Shown in pieces: positions 9,792 through 17,892 of a DNA stretch of 32,393 bases. The position numbers and the translations under genes were made by a program. A model generated the notes under the pieces. It worked only from the letters and a program-made list of their open reading frames with translations, had not been told where the DNA came from and did no database searches. The stretch comes from a virus. Numbering within the stretch: position 1 is the stretch's first letter; each line of letters starts with the position of its first letter. Location: positions 1 to 32,393 of IMG/VR virus record IMGVR_UViG_3300010297_000038; one strand, 5' to 3'.

Positions 9792-12138
9792 TTTGCGTTA
9801 TTTGTATTGGTGTTGAATCGAACGACTGAGTAGTAAAGTTATTTATAAGTTCATCATACTTATAAAAATTACTTGTGATATTATAATTATCAGGGGTTAT
9901 AATAAAGTTTTTCGATATTGTTAATTTATTACCTTTTATTGCAAAAACAAGCACATGATAATGATCTGCATTATTAAGATCAGCAAAATCTGTTAATAAA
10001 AAGAATTTATCTTGCTTTTTATTATACGATAGTTTCATATCTCTGACCTGGACAATATTTGTACCAACATCGAAAGTAAAGTTTTCGGCAAAATAACTTC
10101 TATTAGTTGTCTTATCGCTGATAATACTAATCTCATTTTGCGTATCTAGCTCATATTTAAAAATAGAAAAGTAAAATATACGGGAATTGATCGGCGATGT
10201 CGTTAAATCGCTTTCTATTTTGATATTATACACGTCCCTATCAACCCTTACACTATTACTGATATTGGATATTCGAGTATTATTCTGAGATATAGCTATA
10301 CCGGGGTTAACGCCCTTTACACGCGATACAAAAATCTTAGAGTTAAATGTACCGTCCTCGTTATAAATGATATTATCGATAATGAGGTAGTTTATGGTAC
10401 GGATGTAAAATGTATTCCTATATATATCTACGCGTGTAATAGAGTTTTGTAACTCGTTGTAGATTGCAGGGTTATATACATATTTACTAAATACGTTTTT
10501 AAGAGCGACTGCTATAGGCTGATACTCATCCTTTAAAGTATTATATACGTATATAGGTTTAATAATTCTCTTCTTGGTATCTATGGTTTGTCGTTCATCT
10601 GCAGTTAATGAAATATATTCTGTCGGTGCTATACCGAGAGGCGTTTCAATTGGTGTAAATCCTTCAAGATTTTTATTTGCGATTGTCGTTGGATCGTATG
10701 TATAGAATATATTACCGTATATATCACCTACCTCAGCAAATACATTGCCTTGTATATCACTAGCTTGCAATCCAGCTGACCAACCTTTGTTGGACTGGCT
10801 GAAATTATTCTGCTCTAGTGATGAATAACTGTAGAAATTTTGATTATCATTATTGCTCTTTACGAGTGATTTACCGAAAGACGATGAATTATTCTTAAAT
10901 TCAGAATTTTTTAAAACAAATATAAATGGAGACTCTCTAGCAGATTCACCTACACCGGATACTTTACCATATCGTGATGGGTCCGGAAATATATAAACCT
11001 TATCAGCTTCTATGGATCTTTTATCCAATACTGGTTCGAAAGCTGCGTCAATTTTAAGTATGCCATGATTTGTAGGTTTAAAGAATAGCCCAACTTCACG
11101 TTCAGTCTTATAATCATTACCAGGTACTTGTATAGTTGATGGGTTATTTATATTAAGTAGATTTCGATACGGGTATTGTGCATCAAACATCTTACCAGAT
11201 AAGATCTCATTAGAAGAATTAGAGGATATATAATACATATCCGTTCCCATAAACTTCTGAACTAGCTCCGCTTGCAGTATATACTTTAAATTTGACTCAC
11301 CGGAATTATTATAATCTTGAAAATATGTTTCTGGTAGAGTTGATATATCGGTATTATTAAAATCTACTAATAACCCGGGTATTTCTTGCAGGACAATACC
11401 TTGTGTATTTATAATGTCTTTAATCGCCTGTTCTGTATCATAAAAGAAATCGCCGCTAATTATATTTGTATTTGATGTATGGTACTCGAACCGGTCACCA
11501 GAAACCGTATCATAGAAGGTCGGAACTTTCCCGGGATCTAAATCATAGTAATCGTTAAAAGTATCATATATAGACTCTATTTCAATAGATAAACTATCAA
11601 TGAATTCTCCTATATTATCAGGAATTTCTAATTCCGATAACGCATCATCCCCACTATACAAATTAAGTAATTCGTTCTTTATAGAGTCAATTAACCCTGT
11701 ATCAGAACCTTTCGTCTTGATCAATTCAAGATCTTTATTTATCTGCTTTCTCTTTGTACAGAAATATTGAGATATCTCTTTAATTTTCCTCGCGAAAAAT
11801 GGGATCGCAATTGAGAGCTGCTCTTCATCCTGCAAATTAATATTATCTAGATATCTCCTCTCTTCAGATGATGAATATAGGAGTTTAACTTCGCTGAGAA
11901 ATGTAGTGAACTGTGTTTTTATATCTGCATTAATTACAGTTAAATTAATATTTGAGACGCTTTGCCATCGTCGAAGGTAAATATCATATTTACTAAGATC
12001 GTTGATTGATTTAGACGTATTACCGCTATAATTCAAAAATTCAATTAACGAGAATGGCGCACGCGCATCGAGCTTTTCGTCTCCTAGCGTATTAGTTATA
12101 CTATTGTATACTAAAGTATCTGATACAATCTCACCCAT
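9772..12138 (-). CDS. Large baseplate-operon protein of unknown function, 788 aa
   Basis: I do not recognise the family. The first 170 residues are helical and charged (KIKEISQYFCTKRKQINKDLELIK). The rest is rich in Asn, Tyr, Ile and Ser with many short strands, including VYIFPDPSRYGKVSG, DIYGNIFYTYDPT and TFYIRTINYLIIDNIIYNEDG. No signal peptide or membrane segment is evident. It lies in the minus-strand series gp25-like, gp6-like, PKD protein, 504-aa protein, this gene, where T4 has its peripheral wedge genes 7-10. A peripheral baseplate protein is likely but not shown. The C-terminal codons overlap the start of the next gene by 20 bases. Confidence 0.7.
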   Translation of the reverse strand: MGEIVSDTLVYNSITNTLGDEKLDARAPFSLIEFLNYSGNTSKSINDLSKYDIYLRRWQSVSNINLTVINADIKTQFTTFLSEVKLLYSSSEERRYLDNINLQDEEQLSIAIPFFARKIKEISQYFCTKRKQINKDLELIKTKGSDTGLIDSIKNELLNLYSGDDALSELEIPDNIGEFIDSLSIEIESIYDTFNDYYDLDPGKVPTFYDTVSGDRFEYHTSNTNIISGDFFYDTEQAIKDIINTQGIVLQEIPGLLVDFNNTDISTLPETYFQDYNNSGESNLKYILQAELVQKFMGTDMYYISSNSSNEILSGKMFDAQYPYRNLLNINNPSTIQVPGNDYKTEREVGLFFKPTNHGILKIDAAFEPVLDKRSIEADKVYIFPDPSRYGKVSGVGESARESPFIFVLKNSEFKNNSSSFGKSLVKSNNDNQNFYSYSSLEQNNFSQSNKGWSAGLQASDIQGNVFAEVGDIYGNIFYTYDPTTIANKNLEGFTPIETPLGIAPTEYISLTADERQTIDTKKRIIKPIYVYNTLKDEYQPIAVALKNVFSKYVYNPAIYNELQNSITRVDIYRNTFYIRTINYLIIDNIIYNEDGTFNSKIFVSRVKGVNPGIAISQNNTRISNISNSVRVDRDVYNIKIESDLTTSPINSRIFYFSIFKYELDTQNEISIISDKTTNRSYFAENFTFDVGTNIVQVRDMKLSYNKKQDKFFLLTDFADLNNADHYHVLVFAIKGNKLTISKNFIITPDNYNITSNFYKYDELINNFTTQSFDSTPIQITQNGTFNF

Positions 12139-12144
12139 ATAAAA

Positions 12145-12152
12145 TATTTAAT
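12145..12152 (-). promoter_or_regulatory. Late promoter-like box, 788-aa gene
   Basis: ATTAAATA, 6 bases before the ATG at 12138; it also covers the last codons of the upstream gene. One of the weaker matches. Confidence 0.35.
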
Positions 12153-13662
12153 CAATGCGTTCAAGACCTGAAATGAGACCGCAATTAGTATATAAATTAT
12201 ATTGCAATAAATTTTCGGCAATACCATCCTTATCCATAATTTCATCATAGGATGTTATTGTTTGCAAATATGTACAGTTCGAATTAGTATAATCAATAAA
12301 ATCCTCTATTAAAGTACCGTCGATAGTGTTATCATAGTCGTAGAATTCATAGTAATCTCGTATATCAATACCTGCGATACCTTTCGGTACAATTAATCCC
12401 CAACCCCAAGTATCATTATAACTTGATAATGCGTACGTACTCGATGTTCTATAATCAACGTCAATAGCACTAAGCAGATTAGTATTAACTAATGTATAAT
12501 TTTCACTAAATTTTTCGTACGCTAATATATACTTCGATTGTTCCCCGGTATGTAGAATAGTTGTACTGATTGGGAGAACATCTCCTTTATTTTTACCGAA
12601 TATAGTTTTTGATGTAAATCCTCTATCATCAAAATTTCCCTGGAACTGATTTACTTTAAGCGTCTGCTTAGATGGGCTAACGGATAGTATATCAACCAAT
12701 CTCGTCAAACTAGGTGGAAACTGTTGATTGTAATCTTCAAAATTTATATTTAACTCTCTAAACATTGAAATTAAAGCTTTTAAATTGCAGTAATCCGGGT
12801 CAGCATTATTTTGAACAAAATTAGCTGTCTTTTCGAACGTCTTTATCCCTAATGTCTCGACTGAGCTATCTCGTGTACCGACTGATTGACCGAGTAGATT
12901 GTCAAAGAACATTGGCTTATTTAATAGCACGTCTTGGTATATTAGATCTTTATAATTTTGAGATTGATCATTATTTTCGTTTACCTTTCTAATATCATAT
13001 ACACCGGTATTAGCGTTGATATCAAATGGTGTTGAGAAAGCTGTTAGAGTTTGACCTAGCGTAGTTGATTCATATATAAGTCGAATTCTAAAATCTTTAC
13101 CGGTTAATGTACTGGTAAGGTAACCTTTAAAGAATCCACCTTTATTACCGGTTAAATCCTTAAAGTTGCTACTAAATTTAGCGTATGATTCGTCGATAGT
13201 ACCACTGTTTGGTGTATTATATGCGCTTATAAGTGAAAGAGTCAGGTCTCCTTCATTAATAATAAGAGAATTATTATCCGTGTTAAATATACGTATTGTA
13301 TCATTGCTATTATGCGTAATGAGTAGATCTATTGTACTCTCTATTAACGGTTCTCTTTTAAGTGGTATAATCCCGTCTTTAAATCGAGCTACAAAGAATA
13401 TTTTTTGATTAGTAAAATTAATTTTCGGTATATTAAACGTCTCAATAAAATCGCCGAAACCATCAACGCCGTTAGATGTGAAGTTAATGGTAGGCGTTAA
13501 TGAAGTTACATCGCGAGCGCTGATTGTAAAATGTATAGTAGCTGGTACATCATTAAGAATAGCAAAATCGCTTTCATTATTATAGTTAATAAATCTCGAC
13601 TCTGGATCTTGAAACTGCTGAGTATCAAATGACGCAAATAGAATTGTATTATGACCTGCCAT
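12148..13662 (-). CDS. Baseplate-operon structural protein of unknown function, 504 aa
   Basis: The start is set at ATG 13662 (MAGHNTILFASFDTQQFQD). An upstream in-frame TTG at 13677 would place five codons inside a GATAAATA promoter box that is exactly 5 bases before this ATG, as in neighbouring genes. The N-terminal 100 residues contain beta strands (PATIHFTISARDV, IFFVARFKDGIIPLKREP). The C-terminal half contains NLKALISMFRELNINFEDY, PPSLTRLVDILSVSPSKQTL and DTWGWGLIVPKGIAG. I do not recognise the family. It is next to the PKD protein and gp6-like genes, which suggests a wedge or wedge-to-fibre connector. Confidence 0.7.
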   Translation of the reverse strand: MAGHNTILFASFDTQQFQDPESRFINYNNESDFAILNDVPATIHFTISARDVTSLTPTINFTSNGVDGFGDFIETFNIPKINFTNQKIFFVARFKDGIIPLKREPLIESTIDLLITHNSNDTIRIFNTDNNSLIINEGDLTLSLISAYNTPNSGTIDESYAKFSSNFKDLTGNKGGFFKGYLTSTLTGKDFRIRLIYESTTLGQTLTAFSTPFDINANTGVYDIRKVNENNDQSQNYKDLIYQDVLLNKPMFFDNLLGQSVGTRDSSVETLGIKTFEKTANFVQNNADPDYCNLKALISMFRELNINFEDYNQQFPPSLTRLVDILSVSPSKQTLKVNQFQGNFDDRGFTSKTIFGKNKGDVLPISTTILHTGEQSKYILAYEKFSENYTLVNTNLLSAIDVDYRTSSTYALSSYNDTWGWGLIVPKGIAGIDIRDYYEFYDYDNTIDGTLIEDFIDYTNSNCTYLQTITSYDEIMDKDGIAENLLQYNLYTNCGLISGLERID

Positions 13663-13667
13663 ATGAA

Positions 13668-13675
13668 TATTTATC
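13668..13675 (-). promoter_or_regulatory. Late promoter-like box, 504-aa gene
   Basis: GATAAATA, 5 bases before ATG 13662. It supports the ATG over the upstream TTG as the true start. Confidence 0.5.
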
Positions 13676-13683
13676 AATCGGCT

Positions 13684-14478
13684 CTAATCTTCGTAATAAT
13701 AAACTTCAGCAGTCCCGGACGTACCTATAAATATTGTACCGTTGGCTGGGAAGCTAAAAAATTCTAAACCCGCTTTAGGATCTAACCGGCGACGTCTTGC
13801 GTATATAAAAGTATTATCTGTCTGTATAGATGTCATAACCTCAAAACCGTTTGAAGTAGCTGAGGCAAATGTCGAAAATGTATCTAGATGGACGTTAAGG
13901 TCACTGTTGTAGCTTTCTTGCGTTTTAAATTTACTTTTATTACCTGATACAGATAAATTTATTGTATACCCACCTTTAGCAGACACTGACGCGTATGTTT
14001 GGTATGAATTAAATCTTGTTATAATAATAGGATTTTCAAACGTCGACTTGTAAGCAGATCCAGTATGCTTATATGTCATATATAAAGAATCTTCAACCGC
14101 ATTCACTACACGTATAACTGGTTGATCAACGGATTTATAAAAATTCGTGGCACTATCAACAGCGACGAGTGTTATTTTGTAATCACCTGGTGTAGAGTAA
14201 AAGTGCTGAGCAGTTAAATCGTCACTTATTGTACCGTCACCTAAATCAAGGAAGTATCTATAATCATCTGCAATATTTGTTGTACAGAGACCCTGACTAT
14301 AGGTAAATTCTGGGTATATAAATAATTTATCTATAGGACACGCGTAAGCCGATAATATTCGACCCGGGTCGAATGTAAAATTTGAGTTCTTTATCGTAAT
14401 AGGAACTACTATTGGCGGTAGCGAGTCGTAACTTCTATCAAAATTGTAACTAGGTGATGTTGGGTTTGTTAATGCCAT
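13684..14478 (-). CDS. PKD-domain baseplate-associated protein, 264 aa
   Basis: Residues about 70-110 match a PKD domain: RYFLDLGDGTISDD (Gly-Asp-Gly at 80-82), HFYSTPGDYKITLVAVD (92-108). PKD folds are beta-sandwich modules used for protein contacts or sugar binding. The remainder is beta-rich (YTINLSVSGNKSKF, GFEVMTSIQTDNTFIYARRR). The start codon overlaps the stop of the gp6-like gene by one base (TAATG), so translation is probably coupled. Its place directly after the gp6-like gene, where T4 has gene 7, suggests a wedge-associated role, but there is no sequence similarity to gp7 that I can see. Confidence 0.75.
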   Translation of the reverse strand: MALTNPTSPSYNFDRSYDSLPPIVVPITIKNSNFTFDPGRILSAYACPIDKLFIYPEFTYSQGLCTTNIADDYRYFLDLGDGTISDDLTAQHFYSTPGDYKITLVAVDSATNFYKSVDQPVIRVVNAVEDSLYMTYKHTGSAYKSTFENPIIITRFNSYQTYASVSAKGGYTINLSVSGNKSKFKTQESYNSDLNVHLDTFSTFASATSNGFEVMTSIQTDNTFIYARRRRLDPKAGLEFFSFPANGTIFIGTSGTAEVYYYED

Positions 14479-16310
14479 TATGATTCGACAGTTTCAATTA
14501 ATATTCTATCAGCTAACGTACCATTATATAAAAACGGATATTTAAAGAACGGTAGCGTGATATTTGATGAAGTTGATATAATATCTACATCGCTATATAT
14601 AGTGTTGAATGAGTATAAATTTAAAAACGGTACCTCTCTAACAATCTTTCCTAGGCTATTAACCCGTCTAGTTAATATACTCTGCACTCCTGGTATATTT
14701 AGTATCTGTGCTGTAATGTTACTATTATTAATAGTCTGTCCTAAGTTTGCCTCTCCAGTTTTAAATGCGTTTTGAAAAATGATATTTACGTTCTCTAGAA
14801 TTTTAGTTGCACTAAATCGTTCATTTAATACACGTCGAATGACTAGGAAACTCTTATCAATATCGGCTACACTAGCTTTACTGGTATTATCTTCAAGACC
14901 GACAGTAACGGCATTATATATCGGATCGTGAGGTACTATCTCCATATTTGCCATCTTACTACCGCTCATAGAATTTATTATTTCGGATTTTTGAGAGCTG
15001 GTTAAAAAGAAAGGCCGGTTATCACTGCTTACTGTCTTTATTTTAGGTACTAGAAATACATGTACAGTATTTAGCTGAGATGTACTCGCGAACCTAACTT
15101 GATTAAAGAGGAATCGCGGATCGTCATTTGGTCGATCGAGTCCTAAACTATAGTAATATTTTACAACATTATCAATATACGATGTATTATTAACTGACCG
15201 TGAACTAGATACTATATTCGAATAATTCTTATTGATAAAGGTATCGATATCTCCTATTGTTACTAATCGGTTCTGCGCAAAGAAAGTCTTCGGTGAATTA
15301 GTTTTAATTTGTTCGACAGTTTCAATCTCCATTGGAGTAGTTGAAGCATAATCATTTACAAACGATATATTTGTTGCGATGCTAGGCGTCAAAAATACAG
15401 TACCGTCCTCGTATATATATTTCGATATTTTTTCAAACTGATTACTAGTAAAAATATTAATATTATTACCATCTAAGGCGCCAGATGCGATTACTCCTTT
15501 TATACCATCGCTCTGTAAATAGTATATATACACTTTATCGCCAGCTCCTAGCTTAACTCCGTTAATATTATTTCCGAATTTTAATTCATAGAATCCATTT
15601 TCATTTAATCTTTTTTCGTAAGCATAAGATGAACTATTTTGCGTGAAGATAGAATCAACTTCAATAAATTCGATATATTTATCATCTTGAAATCTCTGTA
15701 CAAAAACATTAATACTGCTGTCCTCTATATTAATAGGAGTTTTATTTACATTATCCTTAACAATAAGAGATATAGTCTCAAAATCTTCCCCGATAGCTAT
15801 CTGCGCAGGATGTTCGAAGTACTTACCTTGATATAATAAATTCTGCTCAGTTAACGTAGTTAATACTTCGTTTACGTCATTTGTTTTACTAAAAGTAGCG
15901 TCCTTTATGAAAGAAAAATTAACACCATTTACTGTAAAAAAGGAAAATCTTTTTATCGTGTATATGTTGACTGGTAATAATTCACCGGCTGTGGCATTAA
16001 ATGATAGAACTGATGTCTTATAACCAGTCGGTTTATAACCTATAAGTTTAGTTACCCTATTAATGTTTTCAAAGATAGTGGCTTCATCAAATAATGCCTC
16101 TGACGCTGTTTGATTAAGATAAAATAACGATAAGTGGTAAGAGAAGGCAATAATATCTATAATAGAGGAAATATTACTGCCCTCAAAATCTTGATCTGTA
16201 AAAACACCGCCTTGAGTCAATCTCTGCTTTATAAGTTTCTTTAAAGTTAATGCATCGAAAGTAGCATATGCATCTCTCGGTAGAGTAAAATCTGTATCAG
16301 CAAAAGCCAT
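14478..16310 (-). CDS. 6: Baseplate wedge protein, gp6-like (baseplate J family)
   Basis: The 610-aa length is close to T4 gp6 (about 660). N-terminal signatures are typical of gp6: ALTLKKLIKQRL, DFEGSNISSIIDIIAFSYHL (41-60), NQTASEALFDEATI and TKLIGYKPTGYKT. The middle has YELKFGNNINGVKLGAGDKV (241-260), then NSPKTFFAQNRLVTIGDIDT (339-358), the conserved R-x-VT-x-x-D segment of baseplate J/gp6 proteins. gp6 dimers form the inner ring that holds the six wedges and transmits the signal for sheath contraction. The gene follows the gp25-like gene, as expected since gp25, gp6 and gp53 form the wedge core. TATAAATA lies 5 bases before the ATG. Confidence 0.88.
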   Translation of the reverse strand: MAFADTDFTLPRDAYATFDALTLKKLIKQRLTQGGVFTDQDFEGSNISSIIDIIAFSYHLSLFYLNQTASEALFDEATIFENINRVTKLIGYKPTGYKTSVLSFNATAGELLPVNIYTIKRFSFFTVNGVNFSFIKDATFSKTNDVNEVLTTLTEQNLLYQGKYFEHPAQIAIGEDFETISLIVKDNVNKTPINIEDSSINVFVQRFQDDKYIEFIEVDSIFTQNSSSYAYEKRLNENGFYELKFGNNINGVKLGAGDKVYIYYLQSDGIKGVIASGALDGNNINIFTSNQFEKISKYIYEDGTVFLTPSIATNISFVNDYASTTPMEIETVEQIKTNSPKTFFAQNRLVTIGDIDTFINKNYSNIVSSSRSVNNTSYIDNVVKYYYSLGLDRPNDDPRFLFNQVRFASTSQLNTVHVFLVPKIKTVSSDNRPFFLTSSQKSEIINSMSGSKMANMEIVPHDPIYNAVTVGLEDNTSKASVADIDKSFLVIRRVLNERFSATKILENVNIIFQNAFKTGEANLGQTINNSNITAQILNIPGVQSILTRRVNSLGKIVREVPFLNLYSFNTIYSDVDIISTSSNITLPFFKYPFLYNGTLADRILIETVES

Positions 16311-16315
16311 ATTAA

Positions 16316-16323
16316 TATTTATA
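16316..16323 (-). promoter_or_regulatory. T4-type late promoter box, gp6-like gene
   Basis: Exact TATAAATA, 5 bases before the ATG at 16310; it overlaps the stop codon of the gp25-like gene. Confidence 0.65.
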
Positions 16324-16798
16324 TATAAAATCCTGAGCTGCTAAGCTTACCTTTAAGATTTAGCTCCTGATTATTGAAACGAGGGATAGTATATACAAAA
16401 TCGCATATATACTCCTGCTGGTCGATGACGGGTGTTAGGGTAAGATTTAGAAGCTTTACTCTCGGTTCAAATTTTTCAATATTGGATATAATAGTACTAC
16501 CAATAACACCTGCACGCTCTTCCGTCACTGGTAAAAAAAGCAAATCACCGAAATTTATACCGAATAATGGATTTAATATTTTCTCACCAGGGCTTGTAGT
16601 TAATAAACTGATAAAAGCATTACTAATTGCGTCTAAATTAACATCTGAAATAATATCTCTAACTTGATATGTCTTCTCTAGTTCATTTCGGAGTGGAAAT
16701 TTTAGTTTAATATCTAAATGTAAATCTGTATATATAGCCTTTTCTCTGCCCTTTGCGGTATTTTGCTGTTTTAAAATATCTAGATTAAGAGTTGCCAT
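16319..16798 (-). CDS. 25: Baseplate wedge protein, gp25/GPW family
   Basis: The 159-aa protein has the core signature of the gp25 (GPW/gp25) family: AISNAFISLLTTSPGEKILN, then PLFGINFGDLLF (the P-x-F/L-G segment) and IEKFEPRVKLLNLTLTP (the EPR segment). gp25 is the most conserved wedge protein of contractile tails and contacts the first sheath ring. The N-terminal extension of about 50 residues (DLHLDIKLKFPLRNELEKTY) fits the usual region before the conserved core. It is the first gene of the baseplate operon, directly before the gp6-like gene. CTTAAATA at 16807-16814, 8 bases before the ATG, is a weak promoter candidate. Confidence 0.9.
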   Translation of the reverse strand: MATLNLDILKQQNTAKGREKAIYTDLHLDIKLKFPLRNELEKTYQVRDIISDVNLDAISNAFISLLTTSPGEKILNPLFGINFGDLLFLPVTEERAGVIGSTIISNIEKFEPRVKLLNLTLTPVIDQQEYICDFVYTIPRFNNQELNLKGKLSSSGFYI

Positions 16799-16837
16799 TA
16801 TAATAATATTTAAGCTATAGAATAATGTACTGAGTCT

Positions 16838-16845
16838 AATAAATA
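16838..16845 (+). promoter_or_regulatory. Late promoter-like box, 195-aa gene
   Basis: AATAAATA, 5 bases before the ATG at 16851, in a 52-base divergent gap shared with the gp25-like gene. Confidence 0.5.
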
Positions 16846-16850
16846 ATAAT

Positions 16851-17438
16851 ATGTCACATAAGTTTTTAAATTTAATCGAAAGTACTATTCAAAAAATGAC
16901 TAACGGCGGCGTCCTCGTAGGAGATAGAGTGTCATTAATCGACGGCTATAAAAGTAAAGAAGACTTTAAGAGCTTACCCGATAGTGTTAAAGAGTATATT
17001 ACTAGCTTATTCAAAGATAATGATCTTAACAAGAAAGTCATTAATATTAAAACAGAAATGCCTTCAAGGGCACCTGGTAATGAAGATAATCGCGGTGCAT
17101 CGTATTTTGCTGATGTAGCGGTAGAATTAGCAAACGGCCTCTACGATAATAAGAATGCAGTGACAATACCTGTTAGCATTCTACAGGTACATGACGATGG
17201 TATCAATAGATCCCCTGTACCAGACTCTCAGAAATATGATAACAAGGTTCAAATTGACCCTGTTGAAGCTGAAGAAAATGAAGAGCAGCAACAAACAATG
17301 ACTCAGCAAGGCGATAGTCTTAAAAAATCTAATCTTTCAAACCCAAGACAGAATACTAAGATTCCTTCAAAGCCTGCTACACCATCACCAGCTGTTAAAG
17401 AGAGTTACACATCTCAGTATTTACCATTAAACGGATAA
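16851..17438 (+). CDS. Putative virion protein, 195 aa, unknown function
   Basis: It is not recognised at family level. It starts MSHKFLNLIESTIQKMTNGG; the following VLVGDRVSLIDGYKSKEDF resembles a small beta-barrel entry strand. The middle (SYFADVAVELANGLYDNKNA, VTIPVSILQVHDDG) looks folded. From residue about 143 the sequence is low-complexity and polar (EENEEQQQTMTQQGD, KIPSKPATPSPAVKES), so the tail is probably disordered. L8-I9-E10 followed by S11 fits the (L/I)-x-E|(A/G/S) cleavage consensus of the T4 prohead protease gp21, as in the next two genes. First gene of a three-gene plus-strand unit. Confidence 0.65.
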   Translation: MSHKFLNLIESTIQKMTNGGVLVGDRVSLIDGYKSKEDFKSLPDSVKEYITSLFKDNDLNKKVINIKTEMPSRAPGNEDNRGASYFADVAVELANGLYDNKNAVTIPVSILQVHDDGINRSPVPDSQKYDNKVQIDPVEAEENEEQQQTMTQQGDSLKKSNLSNPRQNTKIPSKPATPSPAVKESYTSQYLPLNG

Positions 17439-17442
17439 TTTT

Positions 17443-17892
17443 ATGCAAAACATAGATAGTAAGTTAATTTATGAAGCGTATATAAATGAAGGGCTTCTTG
17501 ATAGGGCAAAAGCTCATGTACAAGGTGTTGCTGGAACCGCGAAAAATGCATTAAATGCTGGTAAAGAAAAAGCTGCCGGGTTAAAAGCTGCAACTGGTTC
17601 ATTAATTGGGAATCAACAAATGGCGCAGCAAGGCGCACAACAAGTGCAACAAGCGCAGCAAGCTCGAACACAAAACGCTCAGCAAACGCAGACTAATAAA
17701 ATCGATACCGTTAAAAGTGGGTTCACAGGTAAGGTAGATAAAGAGTTAATTAACTTTTCAACGCAACTTTCTAAAATTTTAAATGTTGCTGACCCATCTC
17801 AAGCATTAGGAAAGTTAAAAGAAATGTCTCCTGAATTAACTGAATTATATACGCAGATTTTAAACTTATCTAAGGAGATTAAGAATGTATAA
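17443..17892 (+). CDS. Putative internal virion protein, 149 aa, Gln-rich
   Basis: Unknown function. The N-terminus reads SKLIYEAYINEGLLDRAKA and contains two sites of the form I-x-E|(A/G): I9-Y-E11|A12 and I14-N-E16|G17. The next stretch, AHVQGVAGTAKNALNAGKE, is Ala/Gly/Lys-rich and similar to the matching part of the following protein. Residues 58-84 are Gln/Ala-rich (QQVQQAQQARTQNAQQTQ), and the C-terminus is helical (ELINFSTQLSKILN). The composition and the repeated cleavage-like motifs suggest a head-internal protein processed during prohead maturation; this is inference. It starts 5 bases after the previous stop and overlaps the next gene by 8 bases. Confidence 0.65.
   Translation: MQNIDSKLIYEAYINEGLLDRAKAHVQGVAGTAKNALNAGKEKAAGLKAATGSLIGNQQMAQQGAQQVQQAQQARTQNAQQTQTNKIDTVKSGFTGKVDKELINFSTQLSKILNVADPSQALGKLKEMSPELTELYTQILNLSKEIKNV
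17872..17877 (+). promoter_or_regulatory. Shine-Dalgarno site for the 400-aa gene
   Basis: AAGGAG with 7 bases to the ATG at 17885, inside the end of the upstream gene. One of only two clear Shine-Dalgarno sites noted in the window. Confidence 0.6.

Noticed and set aside
13663-13677. TTG start at 13677 for the 504-aa protein
   Set aside because: The extra codons overlap a GATAAATA promoter box; ATG 13662 has the same 5-base spacing as other genes.
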